Source of the DNA: Lunularia cruciata
Taxonomy: Eukaryota; Streptophyta; Marchantiopsida; Lunulariales; Lunulariaceae
Length of the DNA: 64,000 nucleotides
NCBI GenBank assembly: GCA_948567375.1
Contig: OX419758.1
Coordinates: 63,827,965-63,891,964 of the forward strand
Reading direction: 5' to 3'
Every line of letters begins with the position of its first letter. Within the stretch, counting starts at the first letter, position 1. Positions 12,355 to 24,593 of this stretch are shown in pieces. The notes under the pieces are model-generated. The model was not told the origin of the DNA and did not search any database. It saw only the letters and a program-made list of their open reading frames with translations. Position numbers and translations under genes: made by a program.

Positions 12355-13038
12355 CATGCAAGCACCAGATTCTATCTTTTCTTACTTAATTTTGGCCAAG
12401 ACACACTTGTTCTAGATTCCCTTCTTGCTCCTCCTCCATCTCATGTCCCTCATACTTCCATCTTCTTAATCACCATATTCCAATCCCTCCAATAGGCCAA
12501 ATCTCATCTCCTTGTTGTTCAAAATTGTCAGAAACAATATATGGACCACCATCATAGTGACCTCACCTTTCAACTTGGTGATAAGGTCATGCTCTCCTCT
12601 AGTAACCTGCCCCTCCCACTTGATACCCAAGTCTCTAAACTTGCTCCTAATTAGATAGGATGCTTTGATCTTACCCAAATCATTTCTTGTGTTGCTTATC
12701 AACTTGCATTACCTTATCATATGCGCATCCACTCTATCTTTCATATTTCCAAGTTGAAACCTTTTGTTCCTAGTCTATCTTTTTTTCCTCTCATTTCCAA
12801 CCTCCTCCTCTTGTCCCTATCAATGATCATGATAAGTATGAAGTTGATCATATCCTTACGCATTTGCCACATTCAACGAGGCTGCCAATAACAAACAAAG
12901 TACAAAGTCCTCTAGAAAGGGTATTCCCTTCATGATGCCACTTGGGAGTCTTTTTCTCATCTCCAAAATGCACAAATGGCCATCCATGAGTTTGAAGCTT
13001 CAATGGTGATGAGGACATCACCAACTAGCGGTGGGTGA
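12355..13038 (+). pseudogene. integrase C-terminus and chromodomain of element A
   Basis: It resumes the second pol copy. First comes the GPY/F-like region (FQLGDKVMLSSSNLPL, then HMRIHSIFHISKLKPFVPS). A damaged chromodomain follows (YKVL, a stop, KGY, then HDATWESFSHLQNAQMAIHE). The frame ends at a stop at 13036-13038, next to the polypurine tract and LTR. Chromodomains bind methylated histone H3 tails and steer integration into heterochromatin. Confidence 0.8.
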
Positions 13039-13041
13039 ATA

Positions 13042-13528
13042 TGTAACAATATGGAGTTTTTTGATGAGTAGGTCAAGGCTAACAAAGTAGTTAATTGGCC
13101 AAATTAGTCTAGAATATTCTAGAAGTATCTAGGAAGCTACATGGTATCTTCCAAGTATTGGATAATATGCATGCCAAGTGGCAATTTCTAGGATGAAGCA
13201 TCTTGGAAAGCTTCTTGTCTAGCTTAGCTTGCACTCCAAATAGGGAGCTTCTAGAAGGAAGCTTCTTGGGAAGCTTCCACTAGCTTAGCTTGCATGCCAA
13301 GGTGGTAGTTTCTAGAAAGAAGCTTCTCTGTTAACTTGGCTTGCACTCCAAGAAGACGGTTTCAAGAAACTTCTTGAGAAGCTTCTTAAGAACCTTGTAT
13401 GCTCCTTATAAATACCAAAGCCCAAGCTTATGCTAAGCATTTGGAATTTTCCTCATTCAAGTGTTTCAATGTGATCATTACTTGATCTTCCATTCTCCTA
13501 TTTCTCTCCTTGATCTTTATCCTTTACA
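13042..13528 (+). repeat. 3' LTR of element A
   Basis: It starts TGTAACAATATGGAG and ends CTTTACA, matching the 5' LTR along its length with numerous differences. A purine-rich tract (gcggtgggtgaata) precedes it, as expected for the plus-strand primer. Confidence 0.85.
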
Positions 13529-13550
13529 TTGGACTTAAGATGAAGTAATT

Positions 13551-15060
13551 TTGGCTACAACCTTTGTTGATAAGTTTATGGCAACTATTGAAGTATTGAT
13601 TGGTGTGAAATTGAAGGAAAAGAGAAGAGCAACAATTTCTCCAATAATATTAGAGGTAGAAAACACCTTGGTTGTCAAAATGCATGTTTTTAATCACCCA
13701 AAGGAAGAGGAAGAGGCTCTAACATTGCAACAAGAGAAGGCTAGATCCAATTTGGCCGCACCACACTATGAGAATCTAGAGCTACATTACCTTAATAATT
13801 GCTCACCCTTGTTGACCTAGGTTTACATGTTGGGGCCATTGCTAAAAGCCATGGAGGATTTGTTGCTTGCTTACCAAGAGATCAACTGTCTATGACAAAC
13901 TACAAACACCTGATAGAGTTCTTATACTATCAAATTCAAAATGTTATTTAGGAGAAGCTAGGAGTAGAGAAGGAGTTAACCAAGGCTCACACAAGCATTC
14001 CATTCCTAGAAGGTCAACTCAATGCACTTCAAGGGTACTATCAATACCAAGAGTAGAGGCTGAACCAAGTAAAGGCTCAAGAATTCATGCCATTGGGAGA
14101 ATTCTTGTGGTTTTGGAAAGAAGAAGTCACCCCCATGATCAAACCCCAAAAATTTGGACAAGAAAAAGGCATGGATGCAAAACTATGAAGGGCCAAAGGA
14201 GAGCATAATGTCCTATCTACAAACTACAAGCTGTGGAAAGAAGGATAACAACACCATGATGGAATAGTACCAAGTGGAACTGCACCAAGTCAAGGCCAAG
14301 CTCACAATGATGAAGGTGGGTATTGCTTAGAGAGAAAAGGCATTCATGGATTGCAAGGTGATCCACGAAGCAAAGCTATATTAGAAGGATGAAAAAATGG
14401 CCCTAATGAAGAAAGAGGTATTAGCATCACAACAATAGGTCTCTCAATTAGACCCAACATACTAACCATTAAGGGGAGGTTTGAGCATTATATGAAGGAG
14501 ATGAAGAAGAAGCACAAAGAGTAGTTGAGTGCTAGGGATGAAGAGGTAGCATCTCTCAAGTGAGAACTAAAGGTTCTCTATCTCTAGAGCATCAAGGAAA
14601 AGCAAGCCCTCAACACATATGTTGAAAAGATCCAAATTCATTTTGAGGAACTGACCATGATGTCAATACCCACAAGGAACATGAGCAGATCCTCCACTTG
14701 CACATCAAGCAAGAGGTAGATATGGAGTTGCATTCCATTCAAGATGCTTTGGATGAAGAGCAAAAACAAGTAATCACAATAGTGAAGGATACCACAAATT
14801 GCTTGAAAGCTCAAGTAGAGTGGCAGCTTTGACTCAGACTCATCACGTGAAATTACAAGAGCTGAAGTCAGATATACATGCTTTTGGGGCAAAGACTTAT
14901 TCAACCGTGCAATTATGGAGGCATATCAACAACCAAATTTGAGAGCATCTTGACCACGGTCAGCCATGAATCAGTGGAATACAATGAGCATGTTGATGAA
15001 TTGATCCAAAGGTACAAGGGAGAAGATGAATCAAGGAGGCAAAGTGGGTTAGGGAAGTAG
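13551..15060 (+). pseudogene. degenerate coiled-coil coding remnants
   Basis: Plus-strand coding texture in broken frames. 13551-13820 is open (VENTLVVKMHVFNHPKEEEE). 13980-14900 reads in pieces as charged heptad-like sequence (LTKAHTSIPFLEGQLNALQ, EEQKQVITIVKDT), and 14878-15060 is open again. The composition resembles the coiled-coil ORF at 2943-3713 on the other side of element A, but it is on the opposite strand and I see no clear alignment. It could be a second ORF of an unknown element or a host gene fragment. Function unknown. Confidence 0.4.
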
Positions 15061-15545
15061 AATTGGCTAGGTAATTATAGGTGTACAAATCTATAATACA
15101 ACACACCTTCAAGGTGTGATTTCCATATCACAACCATTAGAGTCATTGTGTCATTGGAGTCAGACCTCACTGTGGTGCGAGACCATTGGAGTCAAGCATC
15201 AACATGATGATATGTCATCAAGGATAGGACATTTATGTAGAGGCACCACTTTGATGCCACAACATGTGTATAATCTAAGAGATGACAATGGTCATATACA
15301 ATAGGACAGTTTTGCTAGTGCCATGTCATCAAGACCATTTTCCCAATGTCAAGCTAAAGTCTTGTGATAGGTAGAGTGTATAGTAGGTGCCTATGTAGGT
15401 AGCATCTTCATGACATCAATTTAGTATGACAGAGTAGGTACATTAAGGTAAGTCTTAATGAGAATTAATTTGGGATCGTGACATCATACAATTTTTTATG
15501 CACCCCCATATTTTTGTAGTACAATTTATAAGAGGAATCACCTCA
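15061..15545. other. spacer, nothing recognised
   Basis: No coding frame, repeat end or RNA gene was recognised between the coiled-coil remnants and the LTR of element C. Confidence 0.5.
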
Positions 15546-15931
15546 TGTAATATTCCAAGGACAAGAGAACTCCCAAGAGAAACAAAAATGAAGAAACACA
15601 AAGCTTTGCACTTAATACTCTTATACCCCAAAAGAGCACCTTGTCTTAATTATATAGCAAAGAAGATCTCCTCAAAGAAAGCTTCACCCTTAGATCAGAT
15701 ACACTTTTAAGCCAAGAGGGAATCTTTCCATTTTTAGGTCTAATTCATCCAATTAGGCCTCCAAAATTGGCTCTAAAGTTTTTAGTGTATTTGGTTCTTG
15801 TCCTAATAGTAGAATTATTCTTTTGGTGACACTTTTATCTGATCTATTTATTCCATCATATATAACATCCTTCTAGATGTTACTAAGCCAATTTCCACAT
15901 CTAGATAATATGTCTAACTAATGATATAACA
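15546..15931 (-). repeat. 3' LTR of element C, internally deleted
   Basis: Ends TGTAATATTCC and GATATAACA match the B/C LTR family. About 350 bp are missing relative to full copies, around 15700. On the minus strand the bases just before it are purine-rich (polypurine tract remnant near 15932-15950), which gives the orientation. Confidence 0.75.
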
Positions 15932-15949
15932 AACCTATCTCTTTTTAAA

Positions 15950-18555
15950 AAATAATGTTCTTGTTGCAAAGCTGTTGCTCAAAAGTTTGCACTAACACCA
16001 ATGCATGTTTCAAGTTGTTTTTGGTTCCCATTGTTGCCTCATACAATGGGTAATTTTTCCAATGTACAAGATATTCCACATGCAATTGGCAAAAACCATA
16101 GATGCATTTTTAGAGAATACTTTCAACTTCATATCCCTCCATGCCATCAATGAGTGTTAGACAAGGTCTAACTTCTTGTATGGAAAGAAAGTGGGGTGGT
16201 CTAGGTGCATATCTTTGTAGTAAGGAAACATGGAACACTAGATGGATCTTCATGTGTGGTGGTAGCTTGAGGTGATAGGCCACCATTATGCTAATTCAAT
16301 GAACGATGGGAAAAGGCCCAATAAAATAAGGTCTGAGCTTCCAAGGTCTAACTAAAGTGAGGTTGGTTGTGGACAGCCAAACTTAATCCCTAACATTGAA
16401 CTCCATGTGTTGATGATGTGCATCTACATGTTGTTTTTGTTGATCTTGGGCAATCTGCAACCTATGCTTGGCGTTCTCCACAAACTATTGGATTTTAGAA
16501 ACAAAAACATTGATAATATCAACATTGGTAGACATCAAGCAGACTTTCATCAAACTCAAAGGAGTGAAAGGATTCTCTCCATATATGAGGAATAATGGTG
16601 TAAATTGTGTGAATGCATTCATTTAATTATTGTATGCAAACTCTACCAATAGAAGTAAGGTATCTCACCTCTCTTGCTCATCTAAGGTAAAACCTTGGAG
16701 CATGTCCTCAATAGCATGATTAGCTTGCTCTATTTGTCCATTTGTACATAGATGGTAAGTTGTGGACATGGCCAATTTAGTTTTGAAAACACCGAAGAGT
16801 GTTCTATAGAATAAACTAGTGAATTGAGTGTCTCTATTGGTGTTGAGTACTCCAAGCAAGCCATGGTGAGAAAAGACTACAACTAACTACAATTGAGTTA
16901 ATTATAGAGCAATCACATCCTTGGTGGTAGGATGCACATGAATCATTTTGTTAAGTAGTTGACAAAGACTATGATAGAGTCAAACCTCGAGGTGGTCTTG
17001 GGCAATTCACAAACCAGATCCATGCTTACCTATTCCTAACATATGTAGGAGTAGGGAGGTGTTGAAGGAGTTCTATGAGAGCTTGATTAGAAGCTTTATT
17101 TTGTTGATAGAGTAGGTAGCTTTGAACATACTCCATCATATTTTTGCTCATTTTGGGCCAATATTAATGGCATTTGATTGCATCAAACGTCTTGTCCACT
17201 CCAACATGACCTACAATGGCTAAATCATGACATTTTGCTAGGTTGGTGGTTCTTATATCTATGGCATTTGGGATTCATAACTTACCATCATGAAAGGTGA
17301 GTCCTTGGGTATTGGTGATGCCTTTAGTTGATTGAGCACCTACAATCTATAGGTTAGTTGCAAAGATAATTGGAAGAGCAAAAAGGTTGCAAGCACTTTT
17401 ACTCATTTTCATAGTAGCAAGAATCCTTAGCCAGAATTTTGGATTCATCTTGACCTCCACCACCAGATTTTTTGCTAGAGGCATTTAGGAGAATGCATTT
17501 GCAAGTTACTTCTTGACTTCCACATAGATGATTGTCATGTTGAACCATTGTCTCCACTCTACCCACCAAACCTTTTGACAAGATAGATCTTTCTATATCT
17601 TGAGGTAGATTAGAAATTTGTAGTTTTTCTCCAATACAAATGCCTTCTTGCCAAGATAGTGCTTCCAATGCTTGGTTGTAAGGAAAATCACCAACTCTTC
17701 TTGTTTGGTGGTGTGATAGTTTCATTTTGCCAGTAATAACTCTCAAGAAAAGTATGCAACTAGGTGTCATTTGTCATGCCATTCTTGTTGTAAGATTGCT
17801 CCTATTGCCATGCTTGATGCATCTATAGCCTACTTGATTAGACGTTTTGGGTCATACTATTTCAAGATTGGTGTATGTAATAATGCATCTTTCCATTCTT
17901 GAAAGGCAAATTCTTGTGCAATTCTCCATATTCACTTCTTTGCCCTGCCAAATAATGCCATTAGAGGTTGTGAAACCTTGGAGAAGTCCTTGAAAAATCA
18001 GCAATAAAACTCCATCAATCCCAATAAACTCTTGTGTTACATCTAATCTTAAAGAGCACACCATTTCTTAATGACCTCTATTTTATTTATTAACACTTGG
18101 ATACCTTCTACATTTACTCTATGCCCCAAGTAGTCTACTTTAGACTTATCAAACTTGCACTTTGAGATTTAGCATACACTTGATTTCTTTGTAGAATCTA
18201 GAGGATTTCTCATAGATGTTGTTTGTGTTCCATCATCATCCTATTGTAGTCTAAGATGTCATCTAGGAAAATGATAATAAATTTATCCAAATATGGACAA
18301 AATATATCATTCATCAAACTCATGAAAGTGGCTGGTGCTTTGGTGGAGCCAAATAGTATCATAGGTACTCAAAGTTACCATACCTTGTTCAAAAGGCAAT
18401 TTTTTGTACATCTTCCTTTGAAATCTTGATTTGGTTGTACTTGCTAAGTAAATCAAGTTTGGTGAAGTGTTTTGCCCCATTGAGTTGATTGAATAGGTCC
18501 TCCATATAAGGTAAGGATTATTTGTTCTGCACTATTTGTTGATTTAGGCCCCGAT
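15950..18555 (-). pseudogene. element C integrase, RNase H and RT 3' part
   Basis: Read on the minus strand. RT/RNase H pieces lie at 17399-18520. The integrase core lies at 16665-16859, with TNRDTQFTSLF (the second catalytic Asp in place) and TNGQIEQANHAIEDML (the catalytic Glu). The damaged integrase C-terminus and chromodomain region lie at 15950-16500. Many stops and frameshifts. It is collinear with 19294-21870 of element B and ends where B is inserted. Confidence 0.75.
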
Positions 18556-19293
18556 TGTAATCCGAGGATAGAGAAACACAACATAGAAACACAAGTTCCA
18601 CACTCAAACTCTCATGCCCCATGAGGAGCACCTTCTCTTTATTATATAGCCAAAGGGGATGTCCTCCAAGGAAGCTCCACCATAGGATTAGGTACAAGGA
18701 TAGGTCACATTTCAGCAAGCTCTACCCTCAGATTACTTTCCTGGATGGGTGACATGTCGATCATGGTCCTATCTATTTGGTCAAACTGACTTTGACCAAA
18801 GGGAATCTTTTAGGGAATCTTCTTGTAGGAATCTCAGAATCACGTGGTTGAGATACCATTGGAAAGCTTTTGATGAGACAAACCTAGGGGGAGGGAAGGT
18901 CAGCCTTTCCTCTATTGGGGGGGGCAACCTGCACATTTTTTAGGCCTAATTCATCCGCTTAGACTTCCAAAATTGCCTCAGGTTTAGAGCACTCTTTTGG
19001 CTTTTGCCCTATTAGTAGAAGTGCTCTTATGGTGATACTTCTATCTGATCTCCTTTCTCCATCATGTGTAACATCCTTCCAAATATTACCACCCCAAGTT
19101 TCACCTCTAGATCATATGCATAGCTATTAATCCTAAGGTTTCTAAGCATATTTTGGTTTTTGGCCTATTAGTAGAAGTACCTTCTTGGTGATGCCTCATT
19201 GTAATCTATTGAGTCCATCATGTATAACATCCTCCTAGATGTTACCAAACCAAATTTCATCTCTAGATCATTTGTCTAGCTATTGGTATTACA
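18556..19293 (-). repeat. 3' LTR of element B
   Basis: 738 bp, TGTAATCCGAGG... to ...GGTATTACA as written; in element orientation it begins TGTAATACCAATAGC. It is highly similar to 24594-25328. CCGAT lies immediately outside. Confidence 0.92.
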
Positions 19294-19311
19294 AACCTCC
19301 CTCCTTTTAAG
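19294..19311 (-). promoter_or_regulatory. polypurine tract of element B
   Basis: On the minus strand the bases before the 3' LTR read TTAAAAGGAGGGAGGTT, the primer for second-strand synthesis. The stop codon of the chromodomain frame overlaps its upstream end. Confidence 0.85.
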
Positions 19312-19764
19312 ACGCAACGTCCTCGTTGCGAAGTTGTTGCTCAAAAGATTTCACTAACACTAGTGCATGGGCCAAGTTTGCTGTTGGCTCCCAAGTCACC
19401 TCATACCATGGGTACCCTTTCCAATGTTCCAAGTATTCCACACGTGGATGGTGAGTACCCCGGATGCGCTTCTGGAGAATGCGTTCGACTTCATACTCCT
19501 TTGTGTCATCAATGACCGATGGACAAGGTCGACTTTCCTTTAAGGAAGGAAAATTTCTGGTTTGGGTGCATAGCGGTGTAATAAGGAGACATGGAATACT
19601 GGATGGATCTTCATATGAGTTGGTAGTTTGAGGTGGTAGGCTATTGTGCCAATTCGATGAAGTACGGAAAAAGGCCCAATAAAATAGGGTCTGAGTTTAC
19701 AAGGGCCAACTAATGTGAGGTTGGTTGTTGATAGCCACACTTGATCTCCCACCTCAAACTCCAA
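19308..19764 (-). pseudogene. element B integrase C-terminus (GPY/F) and chromodomain
   Basis: 19540-19764 reads FEVGDQVWLSTTNL, then GPCKLRPYFIGPFSVLHRIG (the GPY/F module) and IHPVFHVSLLHRYAP. The next part, after a frame break, is a well-preserved chromodomain: YLEHWKGYPWYEVTWEP, then a C-terminal helix ending NEDVAS and a stop at the polypurine tract. The aromatic residues of the methyl-lysine pocket are largely present. In chromoviruses this domain directs insertion to heterochromatin. Confidence 0.88.
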
Positions 19765-19797
19765 GTGCCAATGGTGTGCATCTGCATATTGTTTTTG

Positions 19798-20760
19798 TCA
19801 ATTTTGAGCAAACTGCAACTTGGTTTTGGCACTCTTCACTCCTTGTTGGATTTTGGAAACAAAAGTGTTCACATCCTCCAACTTGCTATCAATTGGATGA
19901 CTCTTCATCAAGCTTGATGGTGTGAAAGGATGCTCCCCGTGCATGAGGAAGACTGGTGTGACATGTGTGGATGCATTCATTGAATTGTTGTATGCAAACT
20001 CCACCAATGGAAGTAAGGTGTCCCACCATTCTTGTTCTTTGAGAGTGAAGCCCTTGAGCATGTCCTCAATAGTATGATTAGCCTGCTCTATTTGACCATC
20101 TATCTCGGAATGGTAGGCCATGGACATGGCCAATTTGGTTTTGAAGAGACCAAAGAGGGTTCTCCAAAACAAACTAGTGAATTGGGTGCCCCTATCTGTG
20201 ATGAGCACTCAAGATATGCCATGGTGAGAAAACACAACATCTAAGTATATCAAGCTAATTGGGGAGCCATCCCATCCTTGGTGGTTGGACGCACATGGGT
20301 CATTTTTCTAAGTCACTCAACAAAGACAACAATGGAGTCAAATCCTATGGGGGTCTTAGGCAATTCAAAAACCAGATCCATGCTTACTTGTTCTCAACTT
20401 TGTACAAGAGTAGGAAGGGGTTGAAGGAGTCCTTTGAGAGCTTGATTAAGAGCTTTATTTTGATAGCAAAGGATGCAACCCTAAACATACTTTGTCACAT
20501 TGTTGCTCATCTTGGGCCAATAATAATTGAGTTTGGTTGCGTCTAAGGTTTTTTCCACTCCAACATGACTAACTATGGCAGAATCATGACATTCTATTAG
20601 GATGGTGGTCTTAAGGTCCTTGTGATCTAGGATCCATAACCTGCCATCCCAAAACGTGAGCTCGTGGGTACTGGTAATACCATTTGATGATTTCATTCCT
20701 ACAATCTGTGGGTCAGTTTTTGTAGCCACAAGCATCCTTGGCCAAAATTAAGGGTTCATC
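19798..20760 (-). pseudogene. element B integrase, zinc-binding and catalytic core
   Basis: The N-terminal zinc region at 20481-20735 contains ECHDSAIVSHVGVEKTL and YYWPKM, followed after a stop by a CILC pair, which together make an HHCC site. The catalytic core shows SMDLVFELP (first Asp), ITDRGTQFTSLFW (second Asp) and GQIEQANHTIEDML (Glu), so the DDE triad is present, spread over two frames. A normal integrase apart from these breaks. Confidence 0.88.
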
Positions 20761-21320
20761 TTTACCTCTACCACTAGATTGTTTGCCATCGGTATTCGAG
20801 TGAATGCATTGGCAAGGTACCTCTTGCCCTCCACATACGTGATCGTCATGTTGAACTATTGTCGCCACTCTGCCCACCAAATTTGTTGACATGAGAGATC
20901 TTTTTGTGTCTTGAGGTAGACTAGAGGTTTGTGATCTGTCTCCACTACAAATGCCTTCTCACCAAGATAGTGCTTCCAATGCTTGGTTGCAAGGACAATG
21001 ACCAACTCTTTTCATTTGGTGGTGTGATAGTTGCATTTTAGTGGCAACAGCTTCCGAGAGAAATATGCTATTGGGTGCCATCCATCATGCCACTCTTGTT
21101 GTAGGATTGCTCTTATTGCCACTCCTGACGCATCTATAGCCAACTTGATTGGACATTTTGGGCCATACCATTTCAGGATTGGTGCATGTAGTAATGCATC
21201 TTTCAATTCTTGAAAGGCTAATTCTTGTGCGGTTCTCCATACCACTTTTTCCCTTTGTGGAGCAATGCCGTTAGAGGTTGTGCTACTTGAGAGAAGTCCT
21301 TGACAAATCAATCCCGTCAA
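20761..21320 (-). pseudogene. element B RNase H
   Basis: The frame at 21012-21320 reads LAIDASGVAIRAILQQ (first catalytic Asp) and HPIAYFSRKLLPL. After a stop it continues with KELVIVLATKHWKHYLG (catalytic Glu) and ETDHKPLVYLKTQ (Asp). This is the gypsy RNase H that removes template RNA during cDNA synthesis. One or more breaks. Confidence 0.8.
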
Positions 21321-21338
21321 TCCTATGATAGAAGCCCA

Positions 21339-22228
21339 TCAATTTGTCAATCTCTTGAGTTGAGTCTGATCCTCGAGAGTGCACCATTTTTGAATGACCT
21401 TTATTTTATCTATCAACACTTGGATACTTGCTGCACTTACTTTATGCCCCAAATAGTCTACTTCAGACTTGCCAAACTCACACTTTGAGATTTTGGCGTA
21501 CAATTGATTTTGTCGTAGAATTTGGAAGACTTCTTGCAAATGTTGCTTGTGTTCCATGATTGTCCTACTATAGACAAGGATATCATCTAGGAAGACAATA
21601 ATAGATTTATCTAAATATGGACAAAATATATCATTCATCAAACTCATGAAAGTGGCTGGTGTGTTGGTGAGGCCAAATGGCATCACCAAGTACTCAAAGT
21701 GACCATACTTGGTTCGGAAGGTAGTTTTATGAACATCTTCCTCCGCAATCTGGATCTTGTTGTACCCGCTTTGTAGATAAGTTTGGTGAAGTGCCTTGCC
21801 CCGTTGAGTTGATCAAACAAGTTGTCCATGCAAGGTAAAGGATATTTTTTCTTCACTATCTATCCATTTAGGCCCTGATAATCAACGCACATGTGCAATG
21901 TACCATCCTTTTTATTTACAAACAAGACAAGAGCTCCACATGAGACGCTAGGTTGGATAAATCCTTTTTGCAGCATATCTTTGATTTGAGCCTTACACTC
22001 CTCTAGCTCATGGGGTGATAGACAATATGGGGCCTTGCAAGGAGGTGTCTTCCCAAGAAGTATCTTGATTTTATGGTCTACTTTCCTTTCTAGTGGTAAT
22101 CTTGATAGCAAGTCATCCGGGAAGACATCTTGGAACTCATTAACCACATCTTTCAATTTTTTAGGAACTCGTCTATTGAGTTGTGCACTCTGGACTTCTC
22201 TTATTAGACCCACAAAATGTCTATCCAT
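21339..22228 (-). pseudogene. element B reverse transcriptase
   Basis: Two open segments cover the RT. 21860-22228 is the N-terminal part with MLQKGFIQPSVS and VNKKDGTLHMCVDYQGLNG. 21339-21689 holds MPFGLTNTPATFM and the catalytic FLDDILVYS, followed by the thumb (YLGHKVSA). The link between them (21690-21860) is frameshifted. Catalytic Asp residues are present. Element C was interrupted in this same domain. Confidence 0.9.
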
Positions 22229-22451
22229 ATTATAGATTGTTGTTTTCTCTATGACATAGAGAGGTACTTCTTGCCTACCTGCTCTATCTTTAACTCAATG
22301 ATCTTCCATTGGTGAGTCCTCACTACCTTCTTTCTCCAATCGACCATGGGATTGTAGTGCTTCATCCACAACATGCCTAAGATTGCATCATTACGAGCTA
22401 ATTGTATCACTCGCCACTCAATTTCTTCTTGATATTCACCTACAAAGAGTG

Positions 22452-22733
22452 CTACCTCCTAGATAATGACTCAATCCTCTCTATCTGTCCATAAGGTAAC
22501 TCTACTTCTTCACTCTCATACTTCTCTAGATCCATCTCCAATCTCAATGCAACAGAGCAAGACACAAAATTATTTGTTGCTCCAGGATCTATCAATACTC
22601 TCACCTGATTATCTTCTAGGACTCCATTCACAAAAATCAATTGTGTTTGCTTTTTTGGATCTTCATGCACTCTTCCACTTCCTCCCCTCACTTTTCTACT
22701 TCCTAATTGAGCTAGTAAGTCCATAAGGAACAT
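22452..22733 (-). pseudogene. element B aspartic protease
   Basis: An open 93-codon frame has LIFVNGVLEDNQVRVLIDPG followed by ATNNFVS. This is the retropepsin active-site region, but the usual D-S/T-G reads D-P-G, so one catalytic-loop residue is changed. It lies between gag and RT as expected, and would process the polyprotein. Confidence 0.8.
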
Positions 22734-22739
22734 TTACTA

Positions 22740-24002
22740 GCGATTTTCATTTTCTGAGGTGATTTCTACATCCTCCTCGTCAATTCGTCTCCATGTTATT
22801 CAAAGATCACCTATATGGAGGCAGAGGGCCTCTAAGGGAGCAAGTATAACAATTGATAGATATGTGCCCATTATGGCCACAATTGTAACAGTGACGTTAT
22901 TCTCCTTGAGGTCCTTTTCTGAGGTGATTTCTACATCCTCCTCGTCAATTTGTCTCCATGTTATTCAAAGATCACCTATATGGAGGCAGAGGGCCTCTAA
23001 GGGAGCAAGTATGACAATTGATAGATATGTGCCCATTATGGCCACAATTGTAACAGTGACGTTATTCTCCTTGAGGTCCTTCTCCTCGTGGCACTCCCTC
23101 TCTTTGTTCCTCCACTTGTTCCTGTTCTCCTTGGAGTTTAGGTTTAGTCTCGTTCTCCTTGGAGTCTTTGGTCTCAAAATCAAAGGTTGCCAAATTCCAT
23201 AGGAATTGGTCCCCACACATGTGCATTTCAGCCCGATAATGCTAAGAAGGAACTACTCCTTCACCTCCTCCCAATGCCCCAACTATTCTCTACACGCATG
23301 CAATGGCCTCAAATATAATTCAAGGGTTTTGTACCATGACTTCTTGGCAAATCCGCTCCTTCAACCCTCGTTTGAAATTGTCTAGTGTCTCTATTAGGCT
23401 CATGTCAATTATTGCGACTTGTAGATCAAGAAACGCCTCCATGTACTCTTGTATGCTATTCTTTTGTCTCAATCCCCAAAGTCAGGTTCGGGCCATCTGC
23501 ACAAAATCCACATATCGGAAATTCTTCAATAGTACTTCTTGCATCATTTTCCATGTAACCTCTCTTCCTTCTGCCAACCTTGATCATTCCCAAGCATCAT
23601 ACCATGTAAGGGCTTTATCGGTCAAGTACCCACACACAAACATGCTTGCGGACTGCTTGGTGATCTCCGTTGAGAACAATCTGAAGTATCGATTCATCCT
23701 TGAGATCCAGTTCTCCACTACTCCCATAGAATGTTGCCCTTTGTAGGGTTCAATATTGCAGGTCTTCTTCATCTATAGTAACAATGTGGCCTCATTGTTG
23801 ATCGGGTTTGGTGCCATAGGCATGGGTGCTTCTTCAATCACAAGTACCAGGTTTTGTGATGGTTCTCCCTCTGGCATTGCTTGGTCATTCCTCAAGGTTT
23901 GTACTTGACTTTGTAACGCCTCCATGGTCATCTTGATCTCTCAAAACTCTTTCAACATCCCTTGCATTCCTTGCATCAGCTCTTGCAACTATGGATCCAT
24001 GG
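22740..24002 (-). pseudogene. element B gag with duplicated zinc knuckle
   Basis: It begins near 24002 (MDP...) with a coiled N-terminus and VENWISRMNRYF and DKALTWYDAWE, typical of the retrotransposon gag capsid. Toward the C-terminus a CCHC knuckle, CYNCGHNGHISINC, occurs twice because of a 165-bp tandem duplication (22754-23083, two 55-codon units). Element C has one knuckle at the matching place. Stops break the frame. Confidence 0.85.
22754..23083. repeat. 165-bp tandem duplication in gag of B
   Basis: Two nearly identical 165-bp units start at 22754 and 22919. The length is a multiple of three, so the reading frame is kept, and each unit carries one complete CCHC knuckle. Confidence 0.9.
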
Positions 24003-24577
24003 TCCCTACAAACACTCAATCTCTACTTCCTACTTCAATAGAGAGCTAATATGATCACTCAAGAGGGTGCACAAACTATGGGAACTACCATTGGAACTTC
24101 GGAGGCTATCACTTGTTGATAGTATTCCTCACCAAAATTCTTGACTACAAAATCTCTAAACACTTTTGGTCTCACTACATAATGAATTTCTACTTGGGTG
24201 TTGAAAAGGAGAGGATTTGGGACATTCAATCCATCACAATAGAATGTAGATTGTCAAATCCTACTCTCTATTGTAAATCACGACAAGAAGGATCACCGAG
24301 TTTGGTGAATTCATCACTATGTCCATGAACTCTACTCCGAAATGGTAAACCAAATATACTCTCACTTGCTCTTGCTGGATGTACATAACCTTGATATGAA
24401 ATGGATTCAAGAATGGAAAGTGCAGTGCAGGGAATTGTCCACCAGGAGCATCCATCCCATCCTCTCTCTAAAACACTCCCAACCTATTCATTGCATTGCG
24501 GTCTTTCTCCCCAAACTTACTTAGTCTTAGTAGCTCATGTTCTTCCAAGGGGTGATAAACTCTCTTGGATTGAAACA

Positions 24578-24592
24578 CCTACTTTGATACCA
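24578..24592 (-). promoter_or_regulatory. primer binding site of element B
   Basis: On the minus strand TGGTATCAAAGTAGG follows the 5' LTR by one base. It is a close variant of the initiator tRNA-Met complement. Confidence 0.85.
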
Positions 24593-24593
24593 T

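Larger units (their letters stand above)
3850..13528 (+). mobile_element. element A: decayed Ty3/gypsy chromovirus, rearranged
   Basis: Two similar LTRs (3850-4331, 13042-13528) flank degenerate gag, protease, RT, RNase H, integrase and chromodomain sequence, all plus strand. The order, with integrase after RNase H, is Ty3/gypsy, and the C-terminal chromodomain places it among chromoviruses. The pol region occurs twice: 6600-8877, and again 9361-10908 continuing at 12355. A truncated LTR of another family (Q) sits between the copies. The 5 bp outside the two LTRs do not match (cctaa versus ttgga), which suggests that the two ends come from different insertions. Many stops and frameshifts; not functional. 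Confidence 0.85.

Noticed and set aside
22466-23202. Plus-strand ORFs with a 55-residue internal repeat
   Set aside because: They are the antisense of the minus-strand gag/protease of element B; the repeat is the duplicated zinc-knuckle unit.
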